Shown here: piece by piece, positions 45,493-57,703 of the stretch | Layout: every line of letters begins with the position of its first letter | Numbering within the stretch: the first letter of the stretch is position 1 | DNA from: Cymodocea nodosa | Lineage: Eukaryota; Streptophyta; Magnoliopsida; Alismatales; Cymodoceaceae | Reading direction: 5' to 3' | NCBI GenBank assembly: GCA_036874045.1 | Contig: CM072341.1 | Span: forward strand, 1,066,501-1,130,500 | DNA: 64,000 nucleotides | Notes under the pieces: model-generated | What the model was told of the DNA's origin: nothing | Database searches by the model: none | What the model saw: the letters and a program-made list of their open reading frames with translations, nothing else | Program-made: the position numbers and the translations under genes

Positions 45493-46599
45493 TCACGGGT
45501 TTCCTCCATGCGTACCATATCCTGAGCCATAACCCGAGCCGGACCCAAACCCAGACCCACCAGATAGTCCACCACCTCCACCGCCTCCACCGCCACCTCC
45601 GCTTCCATATGCACCATTGCCACCACCGGATCCATATCCAGACCCACTTCCCGATCCGTTTCCATTGCCACCACCACCACCTCCTCCGCCTCCACCACTT
45701 CCGAAGCCCTCTCCTTCATGTGCACCGTAGCCAGAGCCATATCCACTGCCCGAGCCATAGCCAGATCCGGCACCACCACCTCCTCTTCCTCCACCTCCTC
45801 CTCCTCCTCCTCCTCCTCCTCCTCCTCTTCCTCCACTTCCGTATCCCACGCGACCATTACCAATGCCGGCACCATAACCGGAGCCGGACCCAAAACCAGA
45901 CCCACCTGCTTGTCCACCACCACCACCGCCTCCACCGCCACCTCCACTTCCATATGCACCGTTCCCACCACCGGATCCATATCCAGACCCACTTCCCGAT
46001 CCGTTTCCATTGCCACCACCACCACCTCCACCACTTCCGAAGCCTTCTCCTTCATGTGCACCGTAGCCAGAGCCATATCCACTGCCAGAGCCATAGCCAG
46101 ATCCGGCACCAACACCACCTCCTCCTCCTCCTCCTCCACTTCCGTATCCCACACCACCATTACCAATGCCGGCACCATAACCGGAGCCTGATCCGTACCC
46201 GCTACCGTATCCGGAACCACCGCCACCACCTTGCCCACCACCACCACCTTGCCCACCACCACCGCCTCCGCCTCCGCCTCCGCCTTCACCTTGTCCGTAC
46301 CCTACACCGTTTCCACCACTCGCTCCATAGCCAGATCCATATCCGCGACCATAACCACTCCCTCCTCCATTTTGGCCACCACCTCCACCTCCTCCTCCCC
46401 CACCACCTCCACTCCCATAGGCTCCTGCACCGTACCCAGAACCACTTCCCGAGCCATAGCCCGAGCCACCACCGAAACCATTGCCTCCACCACCGCCTCC
46501 GCCCCCACTGCCATATGCGGAGAGGATTCTAGCAGCCGAGGTCATGCCTAGGAAGAACAAGGCCACGAAAGCCACACCCACAACTTTAGAACCCACCAT
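45493..46599 (-). CDS. Secreted glycine-rich cell-wall protein, GRP-B copy 2, expanded
   Basis: A 368-residue GRP, twice the length of GRP-B1. It has the same signal peptide (MVGSKVVGVAFVALFFLGMT, then SAA) and RILSAYGSG start. An internal tandem duplication of 336 bp (112 codons) repeats the block containing SGYGAHEGEGFGSGG, NGNGSGSGSGYG, NGAYGSGG and GAGIGN(G/R)VGYGSGG; the two copies of the AHEGEGF segment lie at about 45710 and 46046. A further Gly block (GSGYGAGAYGSGG) after the signal peptide is also absent from B1. The whole frame stays open over 1.1 kb, which argues for selection or recent origin. TATA box at 46701. The product should be extracellular. Confidence 0.87.
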   Translation of the reverse strand: MVGSKVVGVAFVALFFLGMTSAARILSAYGSGGGGGGGGNGFGGGSGYGSGSGSGYGAGAYGSGGGGGGGGGGGGQNGGGSGYGRGYGSGYGASGGNGVGYGQGEGGGGGGGGGGGQGGGGGQGGGGGSGYGSGYGSGSGYGAGIGNGGVGYGSGGGGGGGGVGAGSGYGSGSGYGSGYGAHEGEGFGSGGGGGGGNGNGSGSGSGYGSGGGNGAYGSGGGGGGGGGGGQAGGSGFGSGSGYGAGIGNGRVGYGSGGRGGGGGGGGGGGGGRGGGGAGSGYGSGSGYGSGYGAHEGEGFGSGGGGGGGGGGNGNGSGSGSGYGSGGGNGAYGSGGGGGGGGGGGLSGGSGFGSGSGYGSGYGTHGGNP

Positions 46600-46700
46600 G
46601 GGAACGAACGTACGTGAATTATTCGATCAGAGAGATGGATGTGTAAGCAAATGGTAAGGAAGAGGTGATGGATATGGAGGAGGAGGAAGAGCGCACGGGT

Positions 46701-46708
46701 ACTTATAG
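46701..46708 (-). promoter_or_regulatory. TATA box of GRP-B2
   Basis: CTATAAGT on the minus strand, about 100 bases before the start; the flanks are nearly identical to GRP-B1. Confidence 0.6.
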
Positions 46709-47975
46709 GAAGCGATGCATGACATGAACGCTTGCCTGCTGCATGTGATATATATTAATTATTTGTACGCTTGCGTGTTGAATATTGCTTCCTTCCTTGA
46801 CGACAACCTTTTCATTGATATAAAACAAACAACTTTGTTACCGATTTGGATTCCATCCATTCGCATTTGACTCTGTACGCGCATATGACTCACTTCAAAA
46901 GTGATGATAGCGGATGGACATATAGCGAAAGTACCTTGACCTCAGTGCGTAGCGTCTGAGAAACTTCGAATTACAAGTACGTCGATTGGTATGTGTTGAT
47001 GATATATAACTCCCGTATAAACATGGAAATGCAATTGTAAAAGAAAATGTAATATATATGAATCCGATGATGCAACTTTTTTGTTGTCACGTTGATTTTT
47101 TTATATTTTTTAATATTCGAAATTTAAGAGAATTGTTTGGATATCGTACGTTGTTCTTGAATTTTGGAACTACTGTCACTTCTATGTTTGAGTTGATTCT
47201 GAATTAATGAAAAAATTTCTCGTCTGTGTTTCAGTTTTAAGTACAACGAATGCAATCAACAACCATAAATAGAAAGTAATGAAAAATAAAATAAATAACT
47301 ACAATTACATTTGCAATAAATGAATGTAACTAATGGTTTCTTTATGATGAGCTTGAAAAAGAAGTTTTTATGAAGAGCTTGAAGATCAAAATAGAGTAAG
47401 GTCAATTTTAAAGGAGACTTCAAAGGGTATCTCACGGAAATTCTATTTGTGTACGCTCTTGGTAGATGATTAGTTTGAGGGGGTAAATGACATTTGTTTG
47501 GTTGAAATTGTATCAATACATTAGAGACTCATAAAACCTTATTCTTACCAAGTTTTGTGAATTTTTAGAGCATCGTAGTGATAGCAATTTTAAAAAGAAA
47601 ATTGATAGTTGAGGTTGGTTCCCTTTACCCCTTGTTGTGTTTGATATATTTGCCTTGATGATTGAATGTTGATGCATGTCATGATTTCTCTAGTTCAATA
47701 CTAGAGAAGACAAGATTTATGCGTATTTGATTATAGTGAAAGATTTTAGGGTAGACCATTTGATGTTGTGGTTTTTTCCTCCTCATATATATTGGAGAGA
47801 TTTTCCATAAAAATCTTGATGTTATTGTGCTAGTGGTTTACATTTGTGTTTTTGATTGAATTTATACATTAATTTCACCAATGAGAAGTCGTCAAAGGAT
47901 CCATGTTTTTCCAACAAGAAGTATTTAACGGACTCATAAATAGATTGTATGGCTCCTAAGTAATTGGAGGAGGGA
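46709..47975 (-). repeat. GRP-B upstream region, copy 2
   Basis: Direct copy of 14940-16440 with deletions (for example near 47340-47370). No gene is seen. Confidence 0.65.
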
Positions 47976-49350
47976 CGATAAAAAAAAATTATATATACAT
48001 GACTCTTTAGTGTTGCCACTCAAAGAGTAGATCGATGCTGGAATTCATGTACAGAAACTCACTTGATTAGATGCCCCATTCCTTAATCTTGGCCTGTTTG
48101 ATCTTACCTAGCAACTCTTTCCAACATTGTCCTTTCAATTCCCCCATCCAGAATTAAATACTTCAATTTAATAGGCATGATTATAATACTTTTAGAAACT
48201 CACATGATAAATCCAGAATTACAAGTCAACATAAATCACATATAAAAATTCACACTTTTAGAACTTATATCGCCATTGATTAAACTTGCTTCCACTTATA
48301 TATATATATATATATTAAAGCACAAGTCAAACCATATTTCATAATATATATTGAAATACCTGGTTTTAAGTCACTCTCATGTGTAGAAATACCTGGATGT
48401 TTCTGCCGAAGGTGGAGATTGGAATGCGCTGTAGGCATTGAATATATTACCGGAATAATCATATTGAAATACCCGCGCTTATTGCTACACGGGTCCCATG
48501 CATCTACTGGATGGGATGAGGCACTTGGTCATTTGTTTGGTATTGACTTGACTTCCTCTAGTGGAAGGAGTATTGCCAAAGCTAACCACACACGTCTGAC
48601 TTGGAGTTAGATAATGCCAGTACTATTGCATGATCTCTTTTTCTCTCGAGGACATTGATTTGTCAAACTTTTCGCTAAAAGAATAAACAATTACGGACAT
48701 GGCTTTAGATTTCCATCAAATCAGAAGTGTATGTGAGCTTTGAGTCACTTGATAAATGCATTGACACCTAACGCCAGTGCGGGCACTTCATTTGCGTGAG
48801 CTTTACTCATTCTTGCTTTTCCTTCGATCATCCAATGGTATTGTAAACGAGCCAAATTTGTGTACAGTTGTCCATTACAAGAAATAACAGTTAATATGTG
48901 AAAAGAGATAACCTCTAAAGTTATCTTAGTTAAGTAGGCTAGTCTTCAGCATCTAAGGATATGACTTCTAAATGATTGCAAAGTGAGCTAAAGTGTAAAA
49001 TAGAGAAGATAAGAGAAATGGATCCATGGGTGCCCATATGAGATGAAATAAATGAGAAAGTGGTGAAGAGATAAGAATAAAAGAACCTAAGAATTCTGGC
49101 TGAGATGCAGAAGTTGTGTCCATGCTTTCCTTTCATGTGTAAGCGTGAAGTGGAAAATAACAGCCTAAGTGCTTTTGTGTGATAACCATGAATTCAAAAT
49201 AAATATTTCAAGAGGGTCATTACAAAATTAGATGTGGAATTTTGATTGTAAATATAAATTATGTAGTGTAATTTTTATTCACCATATGTATATTTTTTGA
49301 TAAATGATATATCTTTTCTATAATTCATAAATTCAATAAATGTAATTATT
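47976..49350. repeat. Collapsed right-module DNA
   Basis: 47976-48360 has no match in the left module and replaces GRP-C. 48368-48650 matches 17654-17995, 48660-48910 matches 22945-23178 and 48912-49340 matches 23928-24370. So the order of the left module is kept, but GRP-C, the hAT element and the AT-rich block are absent. No gene is seen. Confidence 0.65.
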
Positions 49351-49854
49351 ATTTCACAAGGAGTGAGAGGTGAAGACGAATTATAGATCCCGTGCATTCG
49401 ATTAACAAATGATTTATTTTCTGGAGAAAAAGGTATTTGCTTCGCATAACAAAATAATATGTGCACAGAATGAAGAGATTGCTATAAGCTTGTCTTTCAC
49501 CAAAATTTGCATTGATATTTATTATTTTTCACTTGAGACATTCATGTTAAAATTTGGACGTCTAAGTTTGAGTAAGATGTTGAATTCCTCAGTTGAGTTG
49601 GACACAAATTAAACAAACTCATAAGAAATAACAAAGAGAAGGTAAATTACTTTGGCATGGGCGTCATGCACGCATACATCTCACAACCATTAAGATCTTT
49701 ATTTAATTATCACGTCAATGCATGTCGTTGCATGCAAGCGTCTTCTTTATTTTTGTGTTACATACATAACAAGAGATTGAAATTACGCCCCTGCAATGAA
49801 AATAAAGAACGATACAAGTATTTCCCATATTTGACCATCAAAGGAAGTGGAGTT

Positions 49855-50298
49855 TCAAGGGTAGTATCCACCACGAGCGTATCCGTGGCCGGAGCCCGAA
49901 CCAGACCCATATCCGGACCCACCGTGGCTGCCACCACCACCTCCTCCTCCGCCACCGCCGCCTCCAGCTCTAGCATAGCCGCCGTTGCCAACAGCATATC
50001 CGGAGCCACTACCGGATCCGTAGCCGGAACCACTTCCGCCATGAGATCCACCACCGCCTCCACCACCTCCACCTCCACCACCCGCGCTGGCGTATCCACC
50101 ACGTCCTCCAGCATGCCCGTAACCAGAGCCAGAGCCAGAGCCGTATCCAGATCCTCCTCCACGGCCACCGCCACCGCCACCACCTCTGCCTCCTCCTCCT
50201 CCACTAGCATATGCCGTCAAGACCCTAGTGGCAGTGGTCATGCCCACACAGAGCATGAGGAGAAGGGCGACACTTACAACTTTTCCGAACCTCGCCAT
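49855..50298 (-). CDS. Secreted glycine-rich cell-wall protein, GRP-A copy 3
   Basis: 147 residues. The signal peptide differs by LCVGM for FCLGM, as in GRP-A4 and GRP-C, and the first Gly run is interrupted by Arg (GGGGGRGGGG). Otherwise it has the same three modules and RGGYYP end. TATA box at 50376. It is the A member of the right-hand module, in the same direction as GRP-B2. Intact. Confidence 0.88.
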   Translation of the reverse strand: MARFGKVVSVALLLMLCVGMTTATRVLTAYASGGGGGRGGGGGGGRGGGSGYGSGSGSGYGHAGGRGGYASAGGGGGGGGGGGGSHGGSGSGYGSGSGSGYAVGNGGYARAGGGGGGGGGGGGSHGGSGYGSGSGSGHGYARGGYYP

Positions 50299-50375
50299 CC
50301 TTTGTTTCTCTAGTTTGCAGAACGTCTTGATAGAAAAGTGAGATGGCTGTGATCAGTTTCGGAGCACATTGTTGG

Positions 50376-50385
50376 CTATTTATAG
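50376..50385 (-). promoter_or_regulatory. TATA box of GRP-A3
   Basis: CTATAAATAG, 78 bases before the start codon. Confidence 0.75.
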
Positions 50386-51377
50386 GGTTTTCTTCCGTTC
50401 TTGCACCAATTTTTAACGTGGAAGAAAACCCACAGGAATCTTAGAATACAAACAGGCGATAATATATGTGTCACAACTTGGCCATATCGTCGAGAAATAA
50501 TAGTTGAATAAGTAATCATTGTGCTGAAGGTCAACCATATACCAACTTGCCAACTTAAGAAGCAATCGTGATGTCCGTAAGTCAATAGAAATTAGAAAAT
50601 AGTCCCGCTCTCTAGAAATCTGAAGGGCCAATCCGAATCTTTGCTGGTGGATTTTGACTGGAATTTGCTGTATAGACCTAATCTTTTCTAATTCGGAATA
50701 ATGAGCGGTGAAGCTTGAGTTGGAATTACTTGTTGGAGGTATGAGTAAGATAAGATGGATGGAGTATAAAAGTGATCACATACAAGACTTTGAAGTGAAT
50801 AATAATAAATTAAAGTATTAGGTGGAAGGAAATTGATTAACAAAATGTTTGGATGAGTTGTGGCACTTGGTCATTTCTTTGATATTATTTACTTCTTCTA
50901 TCTAACCGGAAGACTCAGCTACACCTTGCAATACCGCGTTGTCGTAAGCTTCCGTAGTGGACGTATTATTAATTAGACGCACCTCTGACTTGGAGTAAGG
51001 TAATGCCAGCACTATTGCATCACTTTTTCTCTTGGGGAGATGAACTTGTCAATCTTTTCATTCAAAGAACAAACAAACTTGTACATAGATTTGGATTTTC
51101 ATCCATTCACACTTGAGAAATTTATACATAAGCTTTGATTCTCTTGACAAATGCATTGGCATCTTACACTAGTGTATGGTTAAGAATCTCCAATTACATA
51201 AGCTTCTTGAGCTTGGAATGAGCCAAATTTGAGTATAACCATTATATGAAATTTAAATTCAAAATCAATTGATTTTGAATGAGATGTATTTTTATATAAA
51301 TCCAAGTTTCACTCCTATTATAAGACTTATAAAATTCCTCAGTCCTTGAGGACCATCCTTCTTTCTTTCCAGCATCA
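50386..51377 (-). repeat. GRP-A upstream region, copy 3, cut by hAT
   Basis: Matches the other A upstream regions to about 50960, then a diverged ~270-base repeat (51075-51250) and a block shared with 55860-56020. It ends at TTTTTAAC (51378-51385), the hAT target site. Confidence 0.65.
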
Positions 51378-51385
51378 TTTTTAAC

Positions 51386-54079
51386 TAGAGATGTAAGTGA
51401 GTTGGGGTTAGGCTGGCCCGACCCACAAAGTAGAAATTCATGTAAGCTGCAGGTTGAGTCGGGCTTGCCCGTTAAAGTTAAAAATTTTATAGAGTCTGCT
51501 TGACTCAGCTCATATTCTTGGGCCCATAGGTTAGTAAGCAAATTTTTAAAAGTTTATGTATTTTTAGTAAATATATTAAATTAAATCATAATATGAACCT
51601 ATCAACACAAAAGAATTAAATTATTTCATTTATAAATATATCAACACATTAACATCTATGTCATTATTCATCAATACATTCAAATGCTAAGTCACAAAGT
51701 TAAAATAAATTATTTTATTTATGAATTGAAATTAAAATTACATTATAATTTGTTATGATATAAATACTACATTAGATATTTTTACATTTGATTTACATAA
51801 TTACATTGAAATATTTAAATTTTCAAATTCATCTACAAAATCAATTTATTATTGTTGTCAACAAACGTAAGCAAATAAGCTCCTAGTTTTAACTTATATT
51901 AAAACTCCTAGAATATGATCTTTCAACTTTACTCTTCAGTTATTTAACATAATACCATTAATACTAAATATTTTTTCACATGCTATAAAAAAACTAAAAT
52001 TGTTAGTAAATCTTTAACTATTAAAGATAAAATAGGAAATGTATCTTTTTATTTTTTTCCACCAATTAATTACATCAAAATTTAAAAAATTAAGATTTTC
52101 TCTCACCAAGTAGTTATGATTAGTATTATTAAAATTAATTAATTATTTCCTATTTGTTGAGCTAAAATCATTATAATCATCAACAAATATATTAAAATCA
52201 TAAATAGATGATGATGATGGTTATTCTGGTGTATAAGATGTATGTTGTGTTTGTTATATTTCATACCTTGTAGTGTATAAATCAATAATATTTAAATTTT
52301 CTTCTATATTTTCAATTGTTATATTAAAGTCAACATTTAAACAATTTTGTATTAAAATTATTGATTTTCTAACAACATTTATTTTAGTCTTAGGATCTAG
52401 ACAAGTATTTAATGTGTATAAGAAAGGTATATTATTCCAATATTTTAAAAATATTTCTCTCATTTTTAGAATTATATGTGTAAAAAATGGATAATTACCA
52501 TAATTATAAAAACTCTTACAATATTATATAAATGGTGTATTAGATAAATAAAGGTAGAATAATATATTTCTGATAAATATTTAGTTAAATTATAAAATAG
52601 TTTTAAAAATTTAGTAAATTAGTTAATTATTACTAAATCATTTTCATCTAATAGTATTGTATTATCATCAACTCTACCATTATAATAAACTTTTATAGCT
52701 TCTTTATAAGGTAAAATATTATTTACCATTAAATATAAAGAATTCTATCTATGAAAAACATTTCTTATAAATGTCTTATATGTTAAATAAAAAGAATCAC
52801 ATACATAATTAAATTCTTGTTGACATCTACCACTAGTTAAAATATTAGTTAATGTAGTTATTATATTTTCTACAAAATGTTTTCTTTCTTCAACACCAAC
52901 TCGAACTATAAGATTAATTATATGACATATACATCTTTAATAAAATAAAACAAAACCATTTGGTAGAGTTCATATATTTTTAAACATGGGAATAGTTGTT
53001 GTGTTATTAAATACATTGTCAAATATAATACTACCTACTTTTTCTTTAATTCTATAAAATTTTTAATAGTAAAAATATATTTTAAGCATTATGTAGATGA
53101 TTTATTCTTCTAAGTTCTATTAATCTTTTTTATAAAACTCAATTATCATCAATAAAATGTGCAATAATAGCAATATATCTTATTTTAGTTCTACCCTCCT
53201 AAATATCATATGTATATACTATAAATGTATTTATAGAACCTATTATATTCATTAATTCTATTCTAAGATTATTATAAAGATTAATAATATCTTACCTAGT
53301 TGTTTTTTGGAAACATTTTAAAATTATGGATAATAGACTTGTAAAATGAAATCTTGAAAATGTCGATTATCACCAAAATTATTAGGTAAATTTTGAATAA
53401 CAATAAATTTAATATGTAATTCTCTAACATTCTTAGCATTATAATGCCATTGTATGATATTACCTTTAGAATTAAAACTAATCTTTGTTTGAATCATTTT
53501 ATTTTTTTCAAGATTTTTAAATGAATAATTAACTAAATGTTTAGTTAAATAACTTGCACTAATTAAAATTTTTTAAAACAAGTCTACATTACAAATATTA
53601 TAGTAGATCTTTTCTATCATAGTGTTGTATTTCATATCTTTTATTTTTAATGTAAACTTTGACGATAGAATATATTTTCTTCTAGGTTTAATAATTCAAA
53701 CCTCTGTAGTTTGAGAGTATTGATGTTCTAATTAAAATGTTGAAAAATCAATGTTGCTAGTGTTATTGAAGTTGAGTTTATGGAAGTTACATGTCATTTA
53801 TGCAAATGGAAGTTGAGAGTTGAAGAAATTTGTGAACTAAAGCTTGAAATAAAATTGATTCCTTTACATACTTGGTGAAAGAGAAATAGAAAATTAAATA
53901 AGTTCTGAAGAAAACTCTAATCATCTTCTTTTACTTATAGATTTTCGTACCTTCTTAATTCCCCTCTCCCTCTCCCTCTCTTTCTCTCTCTTGAACGTTG
54001 CATACACTAAAACGTTTGAATATTCGAACGTTGAAACAACATTCGACTAAACATTGCAATGAAACGTTCGGCTTGCGCT
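51386..54079 (-). mobile_element. hAT DNA transposon, copy 2, 3' part
   Basis: Begins TAGAGATGTAAGTGAGTTGG directly after TTTTTAAC. It carries a strongly decayed transposase on the minus strand, related to hAT 1: 'KYWNNIPFLYTLNTCLDPKT' at about 52380-52440, the dimerisation region near 51960-52030 and the BED region near 53520-53600, with many stops. It is cut at about 54079, where GRP-A4 unit DNA starts. Much older than hAT 1 by decay. Confidence 0.78.
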
Positions 54080-54485
54080 TTTAGATCATACGATTGTTTC
54101 TTTAATGAACATGTTCTATGTACGTGATCCTACGACCATTTCAATCACTTTTAGTTCCAATATGATGTTAAACATTGGACGTCTAACTTTGAGTAAGATG
54201 TACAATTCCTCAATTGAGTTGGACACAAATAAAACGGGATTAAACAAACTCATAAGAAATAACAAAGAGAAGGTAAATTACTTTGACGTGGGCGTCATGC
54301 ACGCATACATCTCACAACCATTAAGATTCTTATTTAATTATCATGTCAATGCATGTCGTAGCACGCAAGCATCTTCTTTATTTTTGTGTTACATACATAA
54401 CAAGAGATTGAAATTACGCCCCTGGAATGAAAATAAAGATCGATACAAGTATTTCCCATATTTGACCATCAAAGGAAGTGGAGTT

Positions 54486-54929
54486 TCAAGGGTAGTATCC
54501 ACCACGAGCGTATCCGTGGCCGGAGCCCGAACCAGACCCATATCCAGACCCACCGTGGCTGCCACCACCACCTCCTCCTCCGCCACCGCCGCCTCCAGCT
54601 CTAGCATAGCCGCCGTTGCCAACAGCATATCCGGAGCCACTACCGGATCCATAGCCGGAACCACTTCCGCCATGTGATCCACCACCGCCTCCACCACCTC
54701 CACCTCCACCGCCCGCGCTGGCGTATCCACCTCGTCCTCCAGCATGTCCGTAACCAGAGCCAGAGCCAGAGCCGTATCCAGATCCTCCTCCACGGCCACC
54801 GCCACCGCCACCACCTCCGCCTCCTCCTCCTCCACTGGCATATGCCGTCAAGACCCTAGTGGCAGTTGTCATGCCCACGCAGAGCATGAGGAGAAGGGTG
54901 ACACTTACAACTTTTCCAAACCTCGCCAT
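54486..54929 (-). CDS. Secreted glycine-rich cell-wall protein, GRP-A copy 4
   Basis: 147 residues, with signal peptide MARFGKVVSVTLLLMLCVGM (Thr for Ala at residue 11). The mature sequence matches GRP-A2 with its uninterrupted first Gly run. The 3' flank back to about 54080 matches GRP-A1 (2527 onward), so this unit is closest to copy 1 downstream. TATA box at 55007. Intact, located between the two halves of the second hAT element. Confidence 0.88.
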   Translation of the reverse strand: MARFGKVVSVTLLLMLCVGMTTATRVLTAYASGGGGGGGGGGGGGRGGGSGYGSGSGSGYGHAGGRGGYASAGGGGGGGGGGGGSHGGSGSGYGSGSGSGYAVGNGGYARAGGGGGGGGGGGGSHGGSGYGSGSGSGHGYARGGYYP

Positions 54930-55006
54930 CCTTTGTTTCTCTAGTTTTCAGAACGTCTTGAGAGAAAAGTGAGATGGCTGTGATCAGTTTCGGACCACAT
55001 TGTTGG

Positions 55007-55016
55007 CTATTTATAG
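55007..55016 (-). promoter_or_regulatory. TATA box of GRP-A4
   Basis: CTATAAATAG, 78 bases before the start codon. Confidence 0.75.
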
Positions 55017-56403
55017 GGCTTTCTTCCGTTCTTGCACCAATTTTTAACGTGGAAGAAAACCCACAGGAATCTTAGAATACAAACAGACAATAATATATAT
55101 GTGTCACAACCTGGCCATATCGTCGAGAAATAATAAATGAATATCTAATTATTGTGCTAAAGGTCAACACCATACCAACCTGCCAACTTAAGACGCAATC
55201 ATCATGTACCATAAGTCACTTGTCTAGAAATCTGTAGGGCCAATCCAAATCTTTGCCGGTGGATTCTGACTGGAATTTGCCGTATAGACCTAATCTTTTC
55301 TAATTCGGAATAATGAGCGGTGAAGCTTGAGTTGGAATTACTTGTTGGAGGCGTGAGTAAGATAAGATGGATGGAGTATAAAAGTGATCAAATACAAGAC
55401 ATTGAAGTGAATAATAATAAATTAAAGTATTATGTCGATGGAAATTGATTAACAAAATGTTCGGTAAATAAATTGCAATTGACTGTATATGGAGGTGCAT
55501 TGTTTGTGGGTTGCATCTGTTGCATGAGTTGTGGCACTTGGTCATTTGTTTGGTATTATTTACTTCTTTTATCGGAAGGAATGCCAAAGCTAACCGGAAG
55601 ACTAAGCACCATTGCATCTCTTTTTCTCTTGGGGAGATGAATTTGTCAATCTTTTCTTTAAAAGAAAAAGCAAACTTGTACATAGATTTGGATTTTCATC
55701 TATTCACACTTGAAAAATATACATGAGCTTTGATTCACTTGACAAATGCATCGGCTTCTTACACTAGTGATGGTTAAGAAACTCCAATTACATAAGCTTC
55801 GACTCGTTTCTTACCTTTCCTTTCAATCATAGAATGAACCAAATTTGAGTATAACTAGTATATGAAATTTATATTCAAAATCAATTGATTTCGAATGGGA
55901 TGTATTTTTATATAAATCCAAGTTTTCACCCCTTTTATAAGACTTTTATAAAACTCAACGCGTATCACGTACACGCACTCCTCAATCCTTGATGACCGTC
56001 CTCCTTTCGTTCTAGCATCATTTTTAACGTGGAAGAAGGCCCACAGAAATGTCAGTATATTTTCTTGGTCCACATACAAACAGGTACATAATATGTGTTA
56101 CAACCTGGCCTTCACGTGGAATAATAAAAGAATGCCTAACCATTGTGTCATACCAGTTAAAGGTCAACAATATACAAACTTGCCAACTTAAGAAGCAATC
56201 GTCATCTTCCATAGGTCAATAGAAATGAGAAAACAGTCTCCCTCTCTTAAATGTCTGAAAGGCCAGTCCAAGTTCAAATCTGTGCTGCTGCAGTTGTCTT
56301 TGGCGGATTTTTACTGAAATTTGCCGTATTAAATAATCTTCTTTTTGTTCATGTAGCTAATCCCATCTCAACGTAATTTTAGTATATCAACCAGCCAAGT
56401 ACA
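55017..56403 (-). repeat. GRP-A upstream region, copy 4
   Basis: Family upstream DNA, including a ~270-base repeat relative (55690-55870). At 56021-56028 it has TTTTTAAC uninterrupted, followed by 'gtggaagaaggcccacagaaatg': the empty version of the site where hAT copy 2 inserted. Confidence 0.7.
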
Positions 56404-57350
56404 ATTGTTTAATTATATCGAACACAAAAATGCATCACAACATGGACACAGTCAAAAGGTTTATAAACTTTATTTCTACTAATTTGAACAGGTAAACGGT
56501 TGAGTTTTGCTAAAGGGCAAATAGAATAAGACTTTTTATTCCTTTTATTAGTAAAATGTGTTGGTAAGTTTTGAAGAGCTTTATAATCCAAGGGATGTCT
56601 AAGCTTTTAGATTCTTAAAAATTGTTGTTAGGATTTTCGGATTCTAAATGTTTATGATCAGAATGTGGAAATCGCACACCTCCTTACGAATGTCAAACAT
56701 TGTCCAAGATTCAAAATCTTGATTAAAGCATATAAGAAAAAAGAAATTGATGCTGCTATCAATTCGTTCAGTCAATTTACTCATTGATATAAGGTTGAAG
56801 TTAAACGTTAGTATATATAAAACATTAGTAAGGTAAAGATCTTCAGTAACAATAGTTGTTCTAACAGAACTAACATTTCCTAAGTCTTCTTTGAGATACC
56901 GCATATCATAGATTTTATTAATATTATGAATAAAACTCGAATTACAACATATATGATTGGTAAGACTTGTACCTATAATTTAAATATCTTTTTTGACTGA
57001 GGCAAAATATATAGAAATATTTTAACAGGATTTACAAGATGCCTCGATGTTAAGCAAGATTTAAAACCGACAATCTTAAACATGGGCTAATTTTTTAGAG
57101 CAGAAGCATTTAAAAGACTTACAAGTTGATTGTACTACCCTTAAGTAATTGGAGGAGAGGCATTGACTTTATCATTATCTGGAACAACAATTTGAGGAAA
57201 TGTATTTCTGCTAGCTGTTACTTACATTTTGCATTAAAGACTACTTCGTAAGAAACATTTTATGTAGTTTTTGTCCTTGATGAAGCTATTTATCTAATAG
57301 TAATTTTCCCACAAGTTATACATACTTATTTCTAGGAGTTTCTGATCTAT
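56404..57350 (-). mobile_element. Ty1/copia fragment beside the GRP-A4 unit
   Basis: Same fragment as 30650-31690, in the same direction relative to the GRP gene: gag tail (57100-57350), protease-like part with NVLYILTFNFNLISMSKL (about 56770-56830) and GAG-pre-integrase zinc region (56450-56590). Broken. Confidence 0.7.
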
Positions 57351-57700
57351 GACAACTCCCTTGCATCACCCAAATTTTAGCAATCGATAGTGAGAACGTA
57401 AGGATATAAGAGGGAAAGAAGATGCCTCCTCCTTTTTCTTTCTTTCCTATTTAAATCATACATCGGTAAGGACATAGGCACCACACGTCGGTCCTCATGT
57501 TACTTTTCACAAAAGAAAAAGTACATTCTCTTGTTTGTGCCTATTTACATACATATGAAAAAGTCCATTGACCTGATCTTTCCCATGCACGTCTCCTCTT
57601 TTCATGCAAGCATCATGCATGCTTCCTATTTTAATGCATGGCTCCATACATGCCAGATCCATCTATAAATCTAGATCACACGTCCCTCCCCTAATAGAAG
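57351..57700. other. Unassigned stretch before the gypsy fragment
   Basis: Pyrimidine-rich with several GCATGC-like motifs (57605-57640) and a TATAAAT at 57664-57670 on the plus strand. It could be part of a gypsy LTR, but I find no partner. No gene. Confidence 0.25.
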
Positions 57701-57703
57701 AGA

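Noticed and set aside
57340-57700. Gypsy LTR at the end of the pol fragment
   Set aside because: No matching second LTR and no clear TG...CA ends; listed only as unassigned DNA.
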